Assembly: GCF_029504655.1 (NCBI RefSeq)
Contig: NZ_JAQFIL010000001.1
Span: forward strand, 67,001 to 131,000
Reading direction: 5' to 3'
DNA length: 64,000 bases
From: Catalinimonas alkaloidigena
GTDB taxonomy: Bacteria > Bacteroidota > Bacteroidia > Cytophagales > Cyclobacteriaceae
Part shown: one piece after another, positions 1 through 8,301 of the stretch
How the letters are laid out: each line of letters starts with the position of its first letter
How positions within the stretch are numbered: position 1 is the stretch's first letter
The notes under the pieces: model-generated
What the model saw: only the letters and a program-made list of their open reading frames with translations
Databases searched by the model: none
Told to the model about the DNA's origin: nothing
Made by a program: the position numbers and the translations under genes

Positions 1-1240
1 GCAAAGGGTACTACAACGTTCCTGCAAAGACTTTGACGGGGGCTACGCTATGGCTGGCCTCATTGGTAGCGGATCCTCTTTTGTAGCCCGTGACCCCGCA
101 GGAATCCGTCCTGCTTACTACTATGCCGACGATGAAGTAGTGGTGGTTGCTTCCGAGAAACCTGCGATCAAAACAGCATTCAATGTACCTTATGATAGCA
201 TCAAAGAAATTGAGCCTGCACATGCACTGATCATTGATAAAAAAGGCAATTACAGCGAGCAGCAGTTTATTGAAAAGCTGGAAAAACGTTCATGCAGCTT
301 TGAGCGTATTTACTTCTCCCGGGGTTCCGACCCTAATATTTATCATGAGCGCAAAAAACTGGGCCAGCTTCTGATTCCACAGATTCTGAAAGGTATTGAT
401 TATGACTTGCAGAACACAGTGTTTTCCTATATTCCTAACAGTGCTGAAACTTCATTCTTAGGGATTCTACAGGGCTTGGAAGATCATTTGAGCAATGAGC
501 GCATTATGGCGATACAGGAAGCTCAGAAAAAAGGGGACAATATTGATGAGTCTTATATCACCCGTTTACTTTCTTTTCGCCCAAGAGTGGAAAAGCTGGT
601 TGTAAAAGATGCCAAACTGCGCACTTTTATCACAGACGATGACCATCGTGATGAGTTGGTGGCACACGTTTATGATACTACTTATGAAGTAATCAAAAAA
701 GGAGTAGACAATATTGTGGTAGTAGATGATTCTATTGTCCGCGGAACTACTCTGGAAAAAAGTATATTACGGATGCTGGACAGGCTGGAGCCTAAGAAAA
801 TCATCATCGCTTCTTCTGCTCCTCAGATTCGTTTCCCTGACTGTTATGGCATTGATATGTCTAAGATGAATGATTTTGTAGCTTTCAGAGCCGTACTTGC
901 CTTACTTAAAGAAGCACACATGGAAAACCTGATTGACGATGTATATGAGCAGTGTGTGGCTGAAGGTACTAAACATGGAGCACCTAACTTTGTCAAAGAG
1001 CTTTATGTGCCATTCAGCTACGAACAGGTTTCGGAGATGATCGGCAAAATTGTACGTCCTGATGACCTCAAGGCTGAGTTGGAAATTGTGTATCAAACCG
1101 TAGAGAATCTACATAAGGCCTGTCCTGAACATAAAGGTGACTGGTATTTCACTGGTGATTATCCCACCCATGGCGGGAACAAAGTGGTGAATAAAGCTTT
1201 TGTCAACTTTATGGAAGGTAAAGCAGTGCGTGCCTATTAA
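1..1240 (+). CDS. purF: Amidophosphoribosyltransferase-like protein (PurF family), 5' partial
   Basis: The frame is open to the left edge, so the N-terminus, with the expected Cys nucleophile of the glutaminase domain, lies outside the window. The visible part starts with the end of the class II glutaminase domain (DGGYAMAGL, then ARDPAGIRPAYYY). It continues into the phosphoribosyltransferase domain with the PRPP-binding loop VVVDDSIVRGTT. The family makes phosphoribosylamine from PRPP and glutamine, the first step of purine synthesis, in the cytoplasm. The long tail ending in FMEGKAVRAY fits the extended Bacteroidota form rather than the roughly 500-residue proteobacterial enzyme. An internal ATG at position 50 is not the start, because conserved sequence continues upstream of it. 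A hairpin terminator follows. Confidence 0.9.
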   Translation, partial: QRVLQRSCKDFDGGYAMAGLIGSGSSFVARDPAGIRPAYYYADDEVVVVASEKPAIKTAFNVPYDSIKEIEPAHALIIDKKGNYSEQQFIEKLEKRSCSFERIYFSRGSDPNIYHERKKLGQLLIPQILKGIDYDLQNTVFSYIPNSAETSFLGILQGLEDHLSNERIMAIQEAQKKGDNIDESYITRLLSFRPRVEKLVVKDAKLRTFITDDDHRDELVAHVYDTTYEVIKKGVDNIVVVDDSIVRGTTLEKSILRMLDRLEPKKIIIASSAPQIRFPDCYGIDMSKMNDFVAFRAVLALLKEAHMENLIDDVYEQCVAEGTKHGAPNFVKELYVPFSYEQVSEMIGKIVRPDDLKAELEIVYQTVENLHKACPEHKGDWYFTGDYPTHGGNKVVNKAFVNFMEGKAVRAY

Positions 1241-1270
1241 AGTCAATACGTAAGTATAAATATTGTAAAG

Positions 1271-1302
1271 CCATCTTCCGGATAATAGAAGATGGTTTTT
1301 TT
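1271..1302 (+). terminator. Rho-independent terminator after the purF-like gene
   Basis: A perfect 8-bp stem, CCATCTTC (1271-1278) and GAAGATGG (1288-1295), with a 9-nt loop is followed by seven T. It lies 31 bp past the purF-like stop codon. Confidence 0.85.
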
Positions 1303-1382
1303 ATATTTCAGCTCCAAAGGAAATCACTTTCGAGGAGCCTGTGGTTGTGGGAAGGAATTGTGATCAGTTCAACAGCAAATCC

Positions 1383-1769
1383 CTAAACTGTGAGCTCTAT
1401 CGGATTGCCGTCCGGGTCCAGCATCTGGCTTTCGTAATACCCATCGCCGGTAGTACGTGGGCCATCCATTTTCTTGTATCCATCTTTTACCAGCCTTGCA
1501 GTAAGCTCGTCAACTTTTGCTTTACTCCCCAACGAAAACGCCAAGTGAGTAAAGCCAATAAGAAAAGTTTGATGTTCTGCCTCCTGCACTTCCGGCCTCT
1601 TCATAATTTCCAGTCTGGCTCCGGCATCAAACTCCAGGAAATAGGTCTCTAATCCTTTTTTAGGGTTAAAATATTTATCATTACTTTTTGCCCCAAAGTA
1701 TTTGATATAAAAATCTCTGGAGCGCTCCAGGTCTTTTGTCCAGAGAGCAATGTGTTCAATCTTGATCAT
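1383..1769 (-). CDS. VOC-family (glyoxalase/bleomycin-resistance fold) protein
   Basis: A 128-residue single vicinal-oxygen-chelate domain protein with two beta-alpha-beta-beta-beta modules. The four positions that usually bind metal are present: His6 (KIEHIALW), Glu54 (ARLEIMK), His75 (GFTHLAFSLG) and Glu125 (GNPIELTV). The pattern resembles the GloA-like or SMU1112c/YaeR-like subfamily. Substrate cannot be read from sequence; lactoylglutathione lyase or another small-molecule chelate enzyme are both possible. It lies 32 bp downstream of the YfiT-like gene on the same strand, so the two are probably co-transcribed. The neighbour's proposed thiol chemistry would suit a detoxification role, which is inference only. 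Confidence 0.85.
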   Translation of the reverse strand: MIKIEHIALWTKDLERSRDFYIKYFGAKSNDKYFNPKKGLETYFLEFDAGARLEIMKRPEVQEAEHQTFLIGFTHLAFSLGSKAKVDELTARLVKDGYKKMDGPRTTGDGYYESQMLDPDGNPIELTV

Positions 1770-1801
1770 GGATGTTTTGTTGATTGTGAACTACTCACTA
1801 A

Positions 1802-2344
1802 TTAAAATTCACCTTTATACTTTTTTGCTTGTCGTACGTGAGCGAGATGGTGATTGGAATGCCAGGCGTACATTCCCAGGGCTTCATTTAAAGTGAACAC
1901 TTTGCCATGCTCTGGGTGTACAAATGGACGTTCAAAGTCTTCATCACTCATGCGCTCCAATAAAAACACCCACTTCTTGTGCAATCCATCAAGTAACTGG
2001 AGAGACCATGCGATAGGGCTCTCGGTGGTGTCTGTGAGTTTGGCCCATAGCGCTTCTTCATAGGGACGAATGCTAGGCTGATCTTCTGTCAAAGCCAGTT
2101 TGAAGCGCATGAGGCAGTTCATATGGCTATCGGCACAGTGATGTACGACTTGCTGGATAGTCCAGCCCTCGGGCCGGTAAGGCCAGGAGAGTTCATTATC
2201 AGTAAGTGCAGAAGTTTCAAAGGCAAGTTTATCAGGAAATTGAGCGATTGCTTTTATCCACTCTTCTCTATGCGAAGAGGAAATACTACTGGGTTTCACG
2301 AATGATCCTATAGGGTAACGAAGGGTATTGAGGTCAATGCTCAT
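1802..2344 (-). CDS. YfiT/BstA-type metal-dependent protein, DinB fold
   Basis: A 180-residue protein that matches the YfiT family along its whole length: YPIGSF near the start, GWTIQQVVHHCADSH in the middle and WHSNHHLAHV near the end. The three-His metal site of the DinB fold is visible; by spacing, His69, His162 and His166 are the likely ligands. Family members are described as putative metal-dependent hydrolases or bacillithiol S-transferases, which join a low-molecular-weight thiol to electrophiles. Whether this organism makes bacillithiol cannot be seen here. It is the upstream gene of a probable pair with the VOC protein. Confidence 0.85.
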   Translation of the reverse strand: MSIDLNTLRYPIGSFVKPSSISSSHREEWIKAIAQFPDKLAFETSALTDNELSWPYRPEGWTIQQVVHHCADSHMNCLMRFKLALTEDQPSIRPYEEALWAKLTDTTESPIAWSLQLLDGLHKKWVFLLERMSDEDFERPFVHPEHGKVFTLNEALGMYAWHSNHHLAHVRQAKKYKGEF

Positions 2345-2503
2345 AATATTTCAAATGTGGGTTGACATCGCTAAAATAATATATGTAATGGGTTTTATGA
2401 TTCTTTGTCATGTGTAAACAGTAGAATTTATTTATGCCAGGCTGTATCTGATAATTCAAAACGACTCTGGTCATTATTAGTTAATATAGCACTAGACGGT
2501 ATG

Positions 2504-2700
2504 AATTGGAAGTCCATTGATGGGAAATGAGGCCAGACTTGTTTTCGAGGAATGAAGGTGAGCGAGCAGCGGCATGGAAGGCTCATCATATGATGCTGAA
2601 TGGTATGTTCTGGATATTTTGTGGTGGCCGCTTATACATCATTTGACCATTGCTGATCAATGGCTTCTATGATACTTTGGTTCCTCTTTAAATGAAAATA
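2504..2700 (+). pseudogene. Possible remnant of an IS5-type transposase N-terminus
   Basis: This lies in the gene-free stretch 2345-2780. Read across frames, the plus strand gives pieces resembling the N-terminal helical domain of IS5-family transposases (DUF4096 type). The clearest is MLNGMFWIFCGGRLYI from 2593, against the family pattern of LNGMLWxLRTGxPWRDL. A GK-GQT piece and a CFRGMKVSEQRH piece lie before it. Stops and frameshifts interrupt it, and no DDE catalytic domain or terminal inverted repeats are visible. The assignment rests on pattern memory of a short degenerate segment and could be wrong. The rest of the stretch shows no gene. Confidence 0.3.
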
Positions 2701-2780
2701 AAGTTTTCTGCTTCAGCCTCGATGCCAAGACTTTTCAAGTGATGTAAAAGCCTAAAGTGATAATTGTACATACCTTTAGC

Positions 2781-3695
2781 TTAAACATCTGCGGCTGATT
2801 CAATTCCAAAAGTTTTGAGTTGATTAGCATAAAGATGCTCTGCCATTAAATCATCGGTGATATGATAACGGGCACCCATGTAATTACAGACCTCTCCCTT
2901 TTCGTTTTTAATGGGCACATTAGTAGCATCTACCCAGTTGTGGGTTCCATCTTTTGTCCTGTTTTTAATGACTCCTTTAAATACTTTGCCCTGTTTAATA
3001 GTCTGCCAGAATATTTTAAATAAGGCTTTGGGCATCTCAGGATGGCGAAAAATATTGTGGCTTTGTCCGATCAATTCCTCACGGGAATATTTAGAGACTT
3101 CACATAGCTTCTCATTGGCAAAAGTAATGGTGCCGTAAAGATCAGCCTCTGATAAAATTGTGGTTAAGCCAAAGACACGCTCTCTGACATGCAGTTTTTC
3201 ATACAGTTTCTTATTCTCTTCCACCTGCCGTTGTGAATGCTCCTGCGTAGCAGCAAGTTCTTCCATATTTTGCCGCATTTCTTCTGAATGTTCCTGCGTC
3301 TGCTGGAGTAATTGCTGGGTTTGCTCTACCACCCTTTGGCTGTTGATATGTGCCGCGATGATTTCACCCAGTTTTTCCAGAAAGTCAATTTCAAAAGCAG
3401 CTATTTTTTGGAAGGAAGCCAATTCGAGTATACCCTGAACGGTATCATTTACCATTAAAGGAATCACGAGAAGCGCCGTGGGAGTTGCTTCCCCTAGACC
3501 AGAAGTAATATTGACATAGTTTTGAGGGATATCGGTAAGATACACATGCTGCCTTTCCAGAAAAGCCTGACCTATAATGCCCTGACCGGGAAGGATTGTT
3601 TTTTCGGCATGTTTTTTCTTGCCATAGGTATAACATGCCTTCAGTATCCTAAGGTTGATTATAAAGGAAATAATTGAACATAGAGGCTCCTGCTC
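2781..3695 (-). pseudogene. GAF-PAS signalling protein lacking its N-terminus
   Basis: The frame is open from an in-frame TAG at 3696-3698 to the stop at 2781. It begins in the middle of a GAF domain (ILKACYTYGKKK, then GQGIIGQAFLE and ITSGLGEATPTALLVIPL). A Gln/Glu-rich coiled coil follows (QQLLQQTQEHSEEMRQ), then a chemotaxis-type PAS domain (LSEADLYGTITFANEKLCE, FRHPEMPK, WVDATNVPI, GEVCNYMGARYHITD). Such proteins normally carry membrane or HAMP sequence plus the full GAF domain upstream. Here no start and no N-terminal half can be found in frame, and sequence beyond 3700 shifts frame and meets stops. A shorter start at a GTG (3545) would cut through the GAF domain. It is most likely a decaying gene, though assembly error is possible. 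Confidence 0.7.
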
Positions 3696-3791
3696 CTACC
3701 GGGGTATACAGAAAATGCGCTGCTTCACCTCCTGCCGTGCAGGCTTTTTATGAAGCAGCCAACCTTCTGCCAGTACCTCAATATCTCCTTC

Positions 3792-4277
3792 GTTGCTGAT
3801 GCCCTGGGCAAACTTGTACGGCTTTACGAAGAAGAGTACGAAAAGTAAAGCCTGATCAATTGCACGGGAAATTTTTAGAGCAGGCCATCAAAGCAGAGCA
3901 TTCGCAGGTAGTACGAGAATATTTATTTGAGGCAGATTTTTTTAAAGATTTGGAAGTAATGCCCGAAAGTGAGGAAGTGATCAGGGCGATGCATAAGCGC
4001 TATGAGATCTTTATTGTCTCTGCCGCTATGGAATTTCCGGATTCATTATGGCATAAATACAACTGGTTGCAGGAGTACCCCTTCTTACGCTGGAAAAACT
4101 TTGCTGTTTTGTGGTGATAAAAGCATCATTCAGGCCGATTACCTGATTGATGACCATCCTAAAAATCTGCTTACATTTTCTAGTGAGCCTATTATTTTTA
4201 CTTCACCTCATAATGTAGATGAAACCCGTTTTCTCAGGGCTAATAACTGGAAAGAAGTAGGAGATATATTTCTCTGA
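3792..4277 (+). pseudogene. 5'(3')-deoxyribonucleotidase-like HAD protein (NT5C type), frameshifted
   Basis: Three frames together rebuild one 5'-nucleotidase of the NT5C type. The first piece reads ADALGKLVRLYEEEYE, where an active-site region would sit, but the catalytic DxDxV motif itself is eroded. After a shift near 3840-3848 the frame reads HGKFLEQAI through VSAAMEFPDSLWHKYNWLQE. A second shift near 4097-4102 is fixed by removing one T, restoring WKNLLFCGDKSII, then ADYLIDDHPKN and LFLRANNWKEV-like sequence to the stop. Two independent frame breaks plus loss of the N-terminal motif argue for true decay. Intact members dephosphorylate deoxynucleoside monophosphates. It is adjacent to the truncated GAF-PAS gene. 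Confidence 0.75.
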
Positions 4278-4446
4278 GAAAGTACTTATAGCTGAAAAAT
4301 GATGGTACTTACAACTTCTTTGTATTTTAATGGTTAACCATAGAATACTTACTGATTTTGAAGGTGTTTGAGATATACCGTCAATTAAGTAAGAGAAATA
4401 CATTATTTTCATATCGCTATTAACCAAAACCTATATTTTTTCAGCT

Positions 4447-4950
4447 ATGCGACAAACAAGAGGCAGTTATACAGGCACCCATACGCGTGAAGCACCAGAT
4501 TTGAGCTGGGTGGATAGCCTTACTAATCTGATGGATAGCCGTTTCAAGTTGCCAGGAACTAATTTTCGTTTCGGCTTAGACCCTATTTTAGGACTGATCC
4601 CCGGAATAGGAGACGCTACCAGCTTACTGATTTCCGGAAGTTTAATCTTTTACATGTACCGGCATGGGGCCAGCCGCAAAGCAATGATCCTGATGGTTGG
4701 CAATGTATTGTTAGACGCAATCATAGGGAGTATTCCTATCCTGGGAAATATCTTTGACTTTGCTTATAAAGCTAATGAACGCAACATACGCATCATGAAG
4801 CGGCACTATCAGGAGGGGAAGTATCAGGGAAAAGGAACAGGAGTGTTGATTATGATAGGCCTGGTCCTTCTGGGCATTATCGGGTTGATTCTCTGGGGGA
4901 CCTGGGAGCTGGTTTCATGGTTATTCGCGGGACTTCAGACAGGCTTCTAA
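4447..4950 (+). CDS. DUF4112 membrane protein
   Basis: This 167-residue protein shows the DUF4112 signature: a short N-terminal helix, LMDSRFKLPGTNFRFGLDPILGLIPGIGD, broken by GDATS, then a hydrophobic segment, and IIGSIPILGNIFDFAYKAN. Hydrophobic spans lie at about residues 60-75, 80-105 and 137-158. The function of the family is unknown; it is probably an inner-membrane protein. It begins 170 bp after the nucleotidase pseudogene and reads towards the flavin reductase 68 bp downstream, which may share its transcript. Confidence 0.8.
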   Translation: MRQTRGSYTGTHTREAPDLSWVDSLTNLMDSRFKLPGTNFRFGLDPILGLIPGIGDATSLLISGSLIFYMYRHGASRKAMILMVGNVLLDAIIGSIPILGNIFDFAYKANERNIRIMKRHYQEGKYQGKGTGVLIMIGLVLLGIIGLILWGTWELVSWLFAGLQTGF

Positions 4951-5018
4951 AAACAAGTCTATCTTCTCACAGTTATCTCAGTAGTAATCAATTTTTTGAA
5001 CTATAAATAACAGAAGAT

Positions 5019-5546
5019 ATGAGTAGAGTTGAAGAAGTGAGCAAGCATAACGAAGTTTCTCAGGCCCTGAAGAAAATCACCTACGGGTTTTATATCGTCA
5101 CTTCCAGGAAAAATAGTGATGAGATGAGTACACGTGAAAAAGACTATATCGCTGCTGCTACAGTAAGCTGGGTTAGCCAGGGGTCATTTGATCCGCCATT
5201 GGTTACCTTAGCGGTTAAAAAACAGTCTGACTTACACGAAACGATAGAGAAGAGCCGAGTTTTTGCAGTAAACATTATAGGAAAGGATCATAAAGATATG
5301 CTATCATCTTTTGCAAAAGATAGCTCAGTAGAAGGAAATAAAATTAATGGGTTCTCTTTCTCTTCAGGCAAGACAGGTGCTCCCATACTTGATGAAGTCC
5401 CCGCTTATTTTGAGTGTGAGCTGCGCGAAGATGTAACTATCGGTGATCATAGTATTTTTGTAGGAGAGGTAGTAGCAGGTGATACCCGTGATGCTGAATC
5501 TGTCCCTTTGGTAGAGTGGGACACAAATATGCACTATGGAGGTTAA
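5019..5546 (+). CDS. Flavin reductase-like FMN-binding protein
   Basis: A 175-residue split-barrel flavin-binding protein. Family features are the start ALKKITYGFYIVTS, the AAATVSWVSQGSFDPPLVTLAVKKQSD stretch that binds FMN (given here as consecutive parts around residues 45-75), FAVNIIGKD, and PAYFECEL followed by GDHSIFVGEVV. Members reduce free flavin with NAD(P)H or bind flavin for partner oxygenases; the partner here is unknown. No monooxygenase lies next to it. A strong G+C hairpin terminator follows. Confidence 0.85.
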   Translation: MSRVEEVSKHNEVSQALKKITYGFYIVTSRKNSDEMSTREKDYIAAATVSWVSQGSFDPPLVTLAVKKQSDLHETIEKSRVFAVNIIGKDHKDMLSSFAKDSSVEGNKINGFSFSSGKTGAPILDEVPAYFECELREDVTIGDHSIFVGEVVAGDTRDAESVPLVEWDTNMHYGG

Positions 5547-5579
5547 AGCATAGTGACAATATAATAAAAAAACAAGAAA

Positions 5580-5599
5580 GGGGGCCACGCCCCCTTTTT
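5580..5599 (+). terminator. Short GC-rich hairpin terminator, possibly bidirectional
   Basis: GGGGGC (5580-5585), CAC loop and GCCCCC (5589-5594) are followed by TTTTT. An A-rich run on the 5' side means it could also stop transcription of the minus-strand gene ending at 5629. Confidence 0.85.
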
Positions 5600-5628
5600 C
5601 GTATCTTAAGTTTAGTAAAAATTATTGT

Positions 5629-6522
5629 TTATTGTTGCCTTAGCTGTCCTACACTATTGTTGGGTATGTTCTGGATATTTTGAGCTTCAGGAGTCACACT
5701 GTTATCAGTAGCGGCGTCAATCTTTTCAATTTTTTGCAAAGGCTGAACACTTTTAACTGCCTCTGTCTGTCCTTTCGCATCATCTTCAGCCTCTGAAGAT
5801 TTTTCGGCTGCCTTCTCTTCTTTCTGAGCGCTTTCCCCCTTGCTAATCTCTGAAGCCTCAGCAAGTGTGTTTTCTGGAACAGGTGTTTTTTCTACTTTCT
5901 CAGCAGCTTTTGCTGGCTTTTTTTCTTTTTCTACTTTGGTCTTTACTGAGGCAGGTTTAGGCTGAGAAGAAGTAGCTGATTTGCTTTGGCTCTTTTTCAC
6001 CGCAACTTTTGGTGCTTCTTTTTCCTCTGGCTTTTCTTCACTTTTTACCTCATCGGTCTTTTTCTTTATGGTGGTAGAAGTATTTGCTTTTGGTTTTGGT
6101 TTTTGAGTTTTCTTTGCGCTTGCGCCTAGTTTTGGGAGTTCATTGCCTGTTTTATCAGCTTTTGAAATCAGGTTAAAGTCATTTTCAACCATGGTATTTA
6201 CAGCAAAAAAAGAAAAAATAAATAACGCACCTACCGCGGCAGCGGCTCTGATCAGCTTGATACGACCTTGGGTAAATCCACGTTTGCGCGGTTTTACATC
6301 ACTGGTGAGCTTACCTTTCAGCTTACTCATATAAGCTTTGTAATGTTCCTGCTCCTCATTTTCAACATATTCTACGATAATACCAGAGCAGTGTGAGCAG
6401 TGCTTAAGGTGTAATTCTACTTCCTCTTGCTCACTTGCTGAAAGCGCATTCATTAAGTATTTGCGCATCTTGGATCTGGATAGATGTAAACTAAACTCTG
6501 TGGTTTTGTATTCCTTGCTCAT
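5629..6522 (-). CDS. Membrane-anchored anti-sigma-like protein with a long charged periplasmic tail
   Basis: The N-terminal cytoplasmic domain (residues 1-75 from the chosen ATG) has the zinc-finger anti-sigma pattern, with helix LMNALSASEQEEVELHLKHC and the HxxxCxxC-like motif HLKHCSHC. A transmembrane helix follows at about residues 92-113 (AAAAVGALFIFSFFAVNTM). The rest, about 180 residues, is a low-complexity Lys/Glu/Ala/Ser/Pro region with no visible fold, ending in an Asn/Gln-rich tail. The ATG at 6522 (MSKEYKTTEF) is preferred; the upstream ATG at 6570 adds residues without family character and would place the 16-bp dyad inside the coding region. No sigma gene is adjacent, so the partner is unknown. 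A structural or TonB-like spacer role for the tail is an alternative. Confidence 0.65.
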   Translation of the reverse strand: MSKEYKTTEFSLHLSRSKMRKYLMNALSASEQEEVELHLKHCSHCSGIIVEYVENEEQEHYKAYMSKLKGKLTSDVKPRKRGFTQGRIKLIRAAAAVGALFIFSFFAVNTMVENDFNLISKADKTGNELPKLGASAKKTQKPKPKANTSTTIKKKTDEVKSEEKPEEKEAPKVAVKKSQSKSATSSQPKPASVKTKVEKEKKPAKAAEKVEKTPVPENTLAEASEISKGESAQKEEKAAEKSSEAEDDAKGQTEAVKSVQPLQKIEKIDAATDNSVTPEAQNIQNIPNNSVGQLRQQ

Positions 6523-6565
6523 TGTATATCTATTTTTCTGTAAGATTTTTTTCCATTGACACCTT

Positions 6566-6581
6566 GCCATGATTTCATGGC
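6566..6581. promoter_or_regulatory. 16-bp perfect dyad upstream of the anti-sigma-like gene
   Basis: GCCATGA, TT and TCATGGC form a perfect inverted repeat centred about 50 bp before the chosen start at 6522. The position suits an operator or a 5'-UTR hairpin. No regulator is identified. Confidence 0.4.
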
Positions 6582-6893
6582 ATGAGATTCAATTTTTGTA
6601 CCTCCCCAAGAAAAAGTAATGCGTAGGAGGCATTTTCTAAGCAACGCTATTGTAATAAAAGAGGATAATAGATGAAAAAACCTATAATAAATTAAAGAAA
6701 AATAGGGTAAAGTTAAATTATTTGTATTTGTCTGAGGCAATGAAGTACGGGTATAGCACTATTTTAATGTCCGGAAATCGTGTCTATGGTTAAGATAGAT
6801 GAATATCAAGGTCTCCAGAAAGATAATAAGAGCAATTGATGGTAAATTTTTACTAATCTATGGTACTGCTGTAAGGTAAGCTGATAATAATAT

Positions 6894-6921
6894 ATAAAAA
6901 AGCCCACCCATAGGGTGAGCC
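6894..6921 (-). terminator. Rho-independent terminator of the 6952-7323 gene
   Basis: On the minus strand GCTCACCC, a TAT loop and GGGTGGGC (one G-T pair) are followed by TTTTTT. The hairpin lies about 30 bp past the stop codon. Confidence 0.8.
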
Positions 6922-6951
6922 TCATTGTGTAATTATTCCACAGGAGATGAT

Positions 6952-7323
6952 TTAACTTTTGTCAAAAAACTCATGGTTCAACAAACGGCTGAGCGTATCT
7001 ACATGATCTTCAGGTTTAACCTGCTGAATATCATTTTCAATAAGATGATCATGCCCCAGTATCATGGATCGTTGAATTTCATCGGGATTTTCAGGGCGAC
7101 TATAGTATAAGGCTACGTATTCATCATCGCTTATGCCATACTCATTAAGTATTTCTTTTATTTTATCCTCAACGCCAGCCTGATTACGGGATGATAACGC
7201 CAGGTACCTGATTTCCTCAGTATTTTCTTCGTGATAACGAGGAAAGCTTTCTTTTATCTTTTTCTCAAAAGACGCCTGATCCTGCTCTTCATTGAAATGA
7301 GATATAATTATATAGTTAGTCAT
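6952..7323 (-). CDS. Unknown 123-residue acidic protein
   Basis: I do not recognise this gene. It encodes an acidic, soluble protein without signal peptide or membrane segment, starting MTNYIIISHFNEEQD. Predicted by eye, it alternates short strands (NYIIISHF, IRYLALSS, YVALYYSR) with charged helices (FEKKIKESF, VEDKIKEILNEYG). That pattern would fit a small alpha/beta or ferredoxin-like domain. It ends in HEFFDKS. It has its own terminator and lies 69 bp from the SDR gene on the same strand. Amino-acid use looks like a real protein and a clear terminator supports expression. Confidence 0.6.
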   Translation of the reverse strand: MTNYIIISHFNEEQDQASFEKKIKESFPRYHEENTEEIRYLALSSRNQAGVEDKIKEILNEYGISDDEYVALYYSRPENPDEIQRSMILGHDHLIENDIQQVKPEDHVDTLSRLLNHEFFDKS

Positions 7324-7392
7324 AAAAATTAAAGTTTAAAAAAAATAATCTTACAAAAAATGAACAGGCAAATGGCGTAAAAGTTATAAAAT

Positions 7393-8163
7393 TTACGTCT
7401 CGTAGATCATCTTTACTGTCATGCCTCCATCAATAATCATATTTTGCCCGGTCATAAAGGTAGATTCGCCGGAACATAAAAAAACTGCGGCTCTGCCAAT
7501 ATCTTCGGGAGTTCCTACCCTGCCGACCAGATGCTGTGTTTTGTCAATTTCACGATGTATGACTTCTTCTCTTTCTGAAGCTTTCTTCCAGTCTCTTACT
7601 TCAATCCAGCCGGGGCTGATCGCATTGACTCTTACCTGAGGAGAGAGACTGTTGGCAAGGGCATGGGTGAGTGCTAAAATTCCACCTTTGCTGGCAGCAT
7701 AAGCTTCGGAGTCAGGCTCAGACATCAGCGCACGGGTAGAAGCAATGTTGACAATCGCGCTTTTGCCTGTTTTTTTGAGATAGGGAGCCGCATACTTGCT
7801 AAAAATAAAGGCACTTCTAAGGTTGATGGAGAGCACTTCGTCAAACTCCTCAACACTAAGCTCACTTATGGGCTTAAAGCGTGAAACACCTGCATTATTG
7901 ACCAGAAAATCTATCCTGCCTTCCTGTTCAGCTACTTTTTGGATAAGTGATTTGATAGCATCTTCCCGGGAAACGTCACAGGGAATAAAGGTAGCTTTGC
8001 TTCCTTTGTCATTTAGCCATTGTTGTGTTTCAAGCCCGGCTTCTTCGTCTTTTTCAGCTATGATGGCATGCGCCTCGTGATGTGAGAATGCCTGGACAAT
8101 GGCTTTTCCTATACCTTGTCCGGCGCCGGTGACGATGACAACTTTGTTTGCAAATGAATCCAT
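7393..8163 (-). CDS. Classical SDR oxidoreductase
   Basis: A 256-residue short-chain dehydrogenase/reductase with a complete Rossmann signature: TGAGQGIG at residues 12-19, NNAG at 89-92, catalytic Ser142 and the YAASK motif (Tyr155, Lys159), then VNAISPGWIE. The C-terminal part (GRVGTPEDIGRAAVFLCS, GQNMIIDGGM) is typical of glucose 1-dehydrogenase or 3-oxoacyl-ACP reductase-like members. The acidic residue after the second strand (AEKDEE) suggests NAD rather than NADP, which is an inference. Substrate is unknown. It is separated from the upstream sigma/FecR unit by a strong terminator, so it probably has its own promoter in 8164-8214. Confidence 0.85.
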   Translation of the reverse strand: MDSFANKVVIVTGAGQGIGKAIVQAFSHHEAHAIIAEKDEEAGLETQQWLNDKGSKATFIPCDVSREDAIKSLIQKVAEQEGRIDFLVNNAGVSRFKPISELSVEEFDEVLSINLRSAFIFSKYAAPYLKKTGKSAIVNIASTRALMSEPDSEAYAASKGGILALTHALANSLSPQVRVNAISPGWIEVRDWKKASEREEVIHREIDKTQHLVGRVGTPEDIGRAAVFLCSGESTFMTGQNMIIDGGMTVKMIYET

Positions 8164-8214
8164 GCTAAGCTAACTGTACAAGCCTGCTGCTGGTTTGGAA
8201 AAATCACCCGAGGA

Positions 8215-8273
8215 ATAAAAAAAGTCAGAAGCTTAAATCCGAATCATATCTGACAGGATTGATGCTTCTGACT
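8215..8273 (-). terminator. Terminator closing the sigma/FecR/surface-protein operon
   Basis: On the minus strand AGTCAGAAGC (from 8273) and GCTTCTGACT (to 8223) pair over 10 bp, with a 31-nt loop that can itself pair AATCC with GGATT. A run of T follows. It lies just after the 47-residue ORF. Confidence 0.8.
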
Positions 8274-8301
8274 AGCCAATAATAAAGGTGTGCAAAGAGA
8301 T

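Larger units (their letters stand above)
6523..6951. other. Gene-free stretch between two minus-strand genes
   Basis: This 429-bp stretch contains the minus-strand terminator of the downstream-numbered neighbour (6894-6921), an AT-rich probable promoter zone and the perfect dyad at 6566-6581. A 73-codon minus frame across it lacks protein-like composition and is not called. Confidence 0.6.

Noticed and set aside
3445..3636. 63-codon minus frame overlapping the GAF-PAS remnant
   Set aside because: The other minus frame continues the conserved GAF sequence (ACYTYGKKK, GIIGQAFLE), so this one is out of frame.
6519..6740. 73-codon minus frame upstream of the anti-sigma-like gene
   Set aside because: It overlaps the promoter region and dyad, has no protein-like pattern and no family signs.
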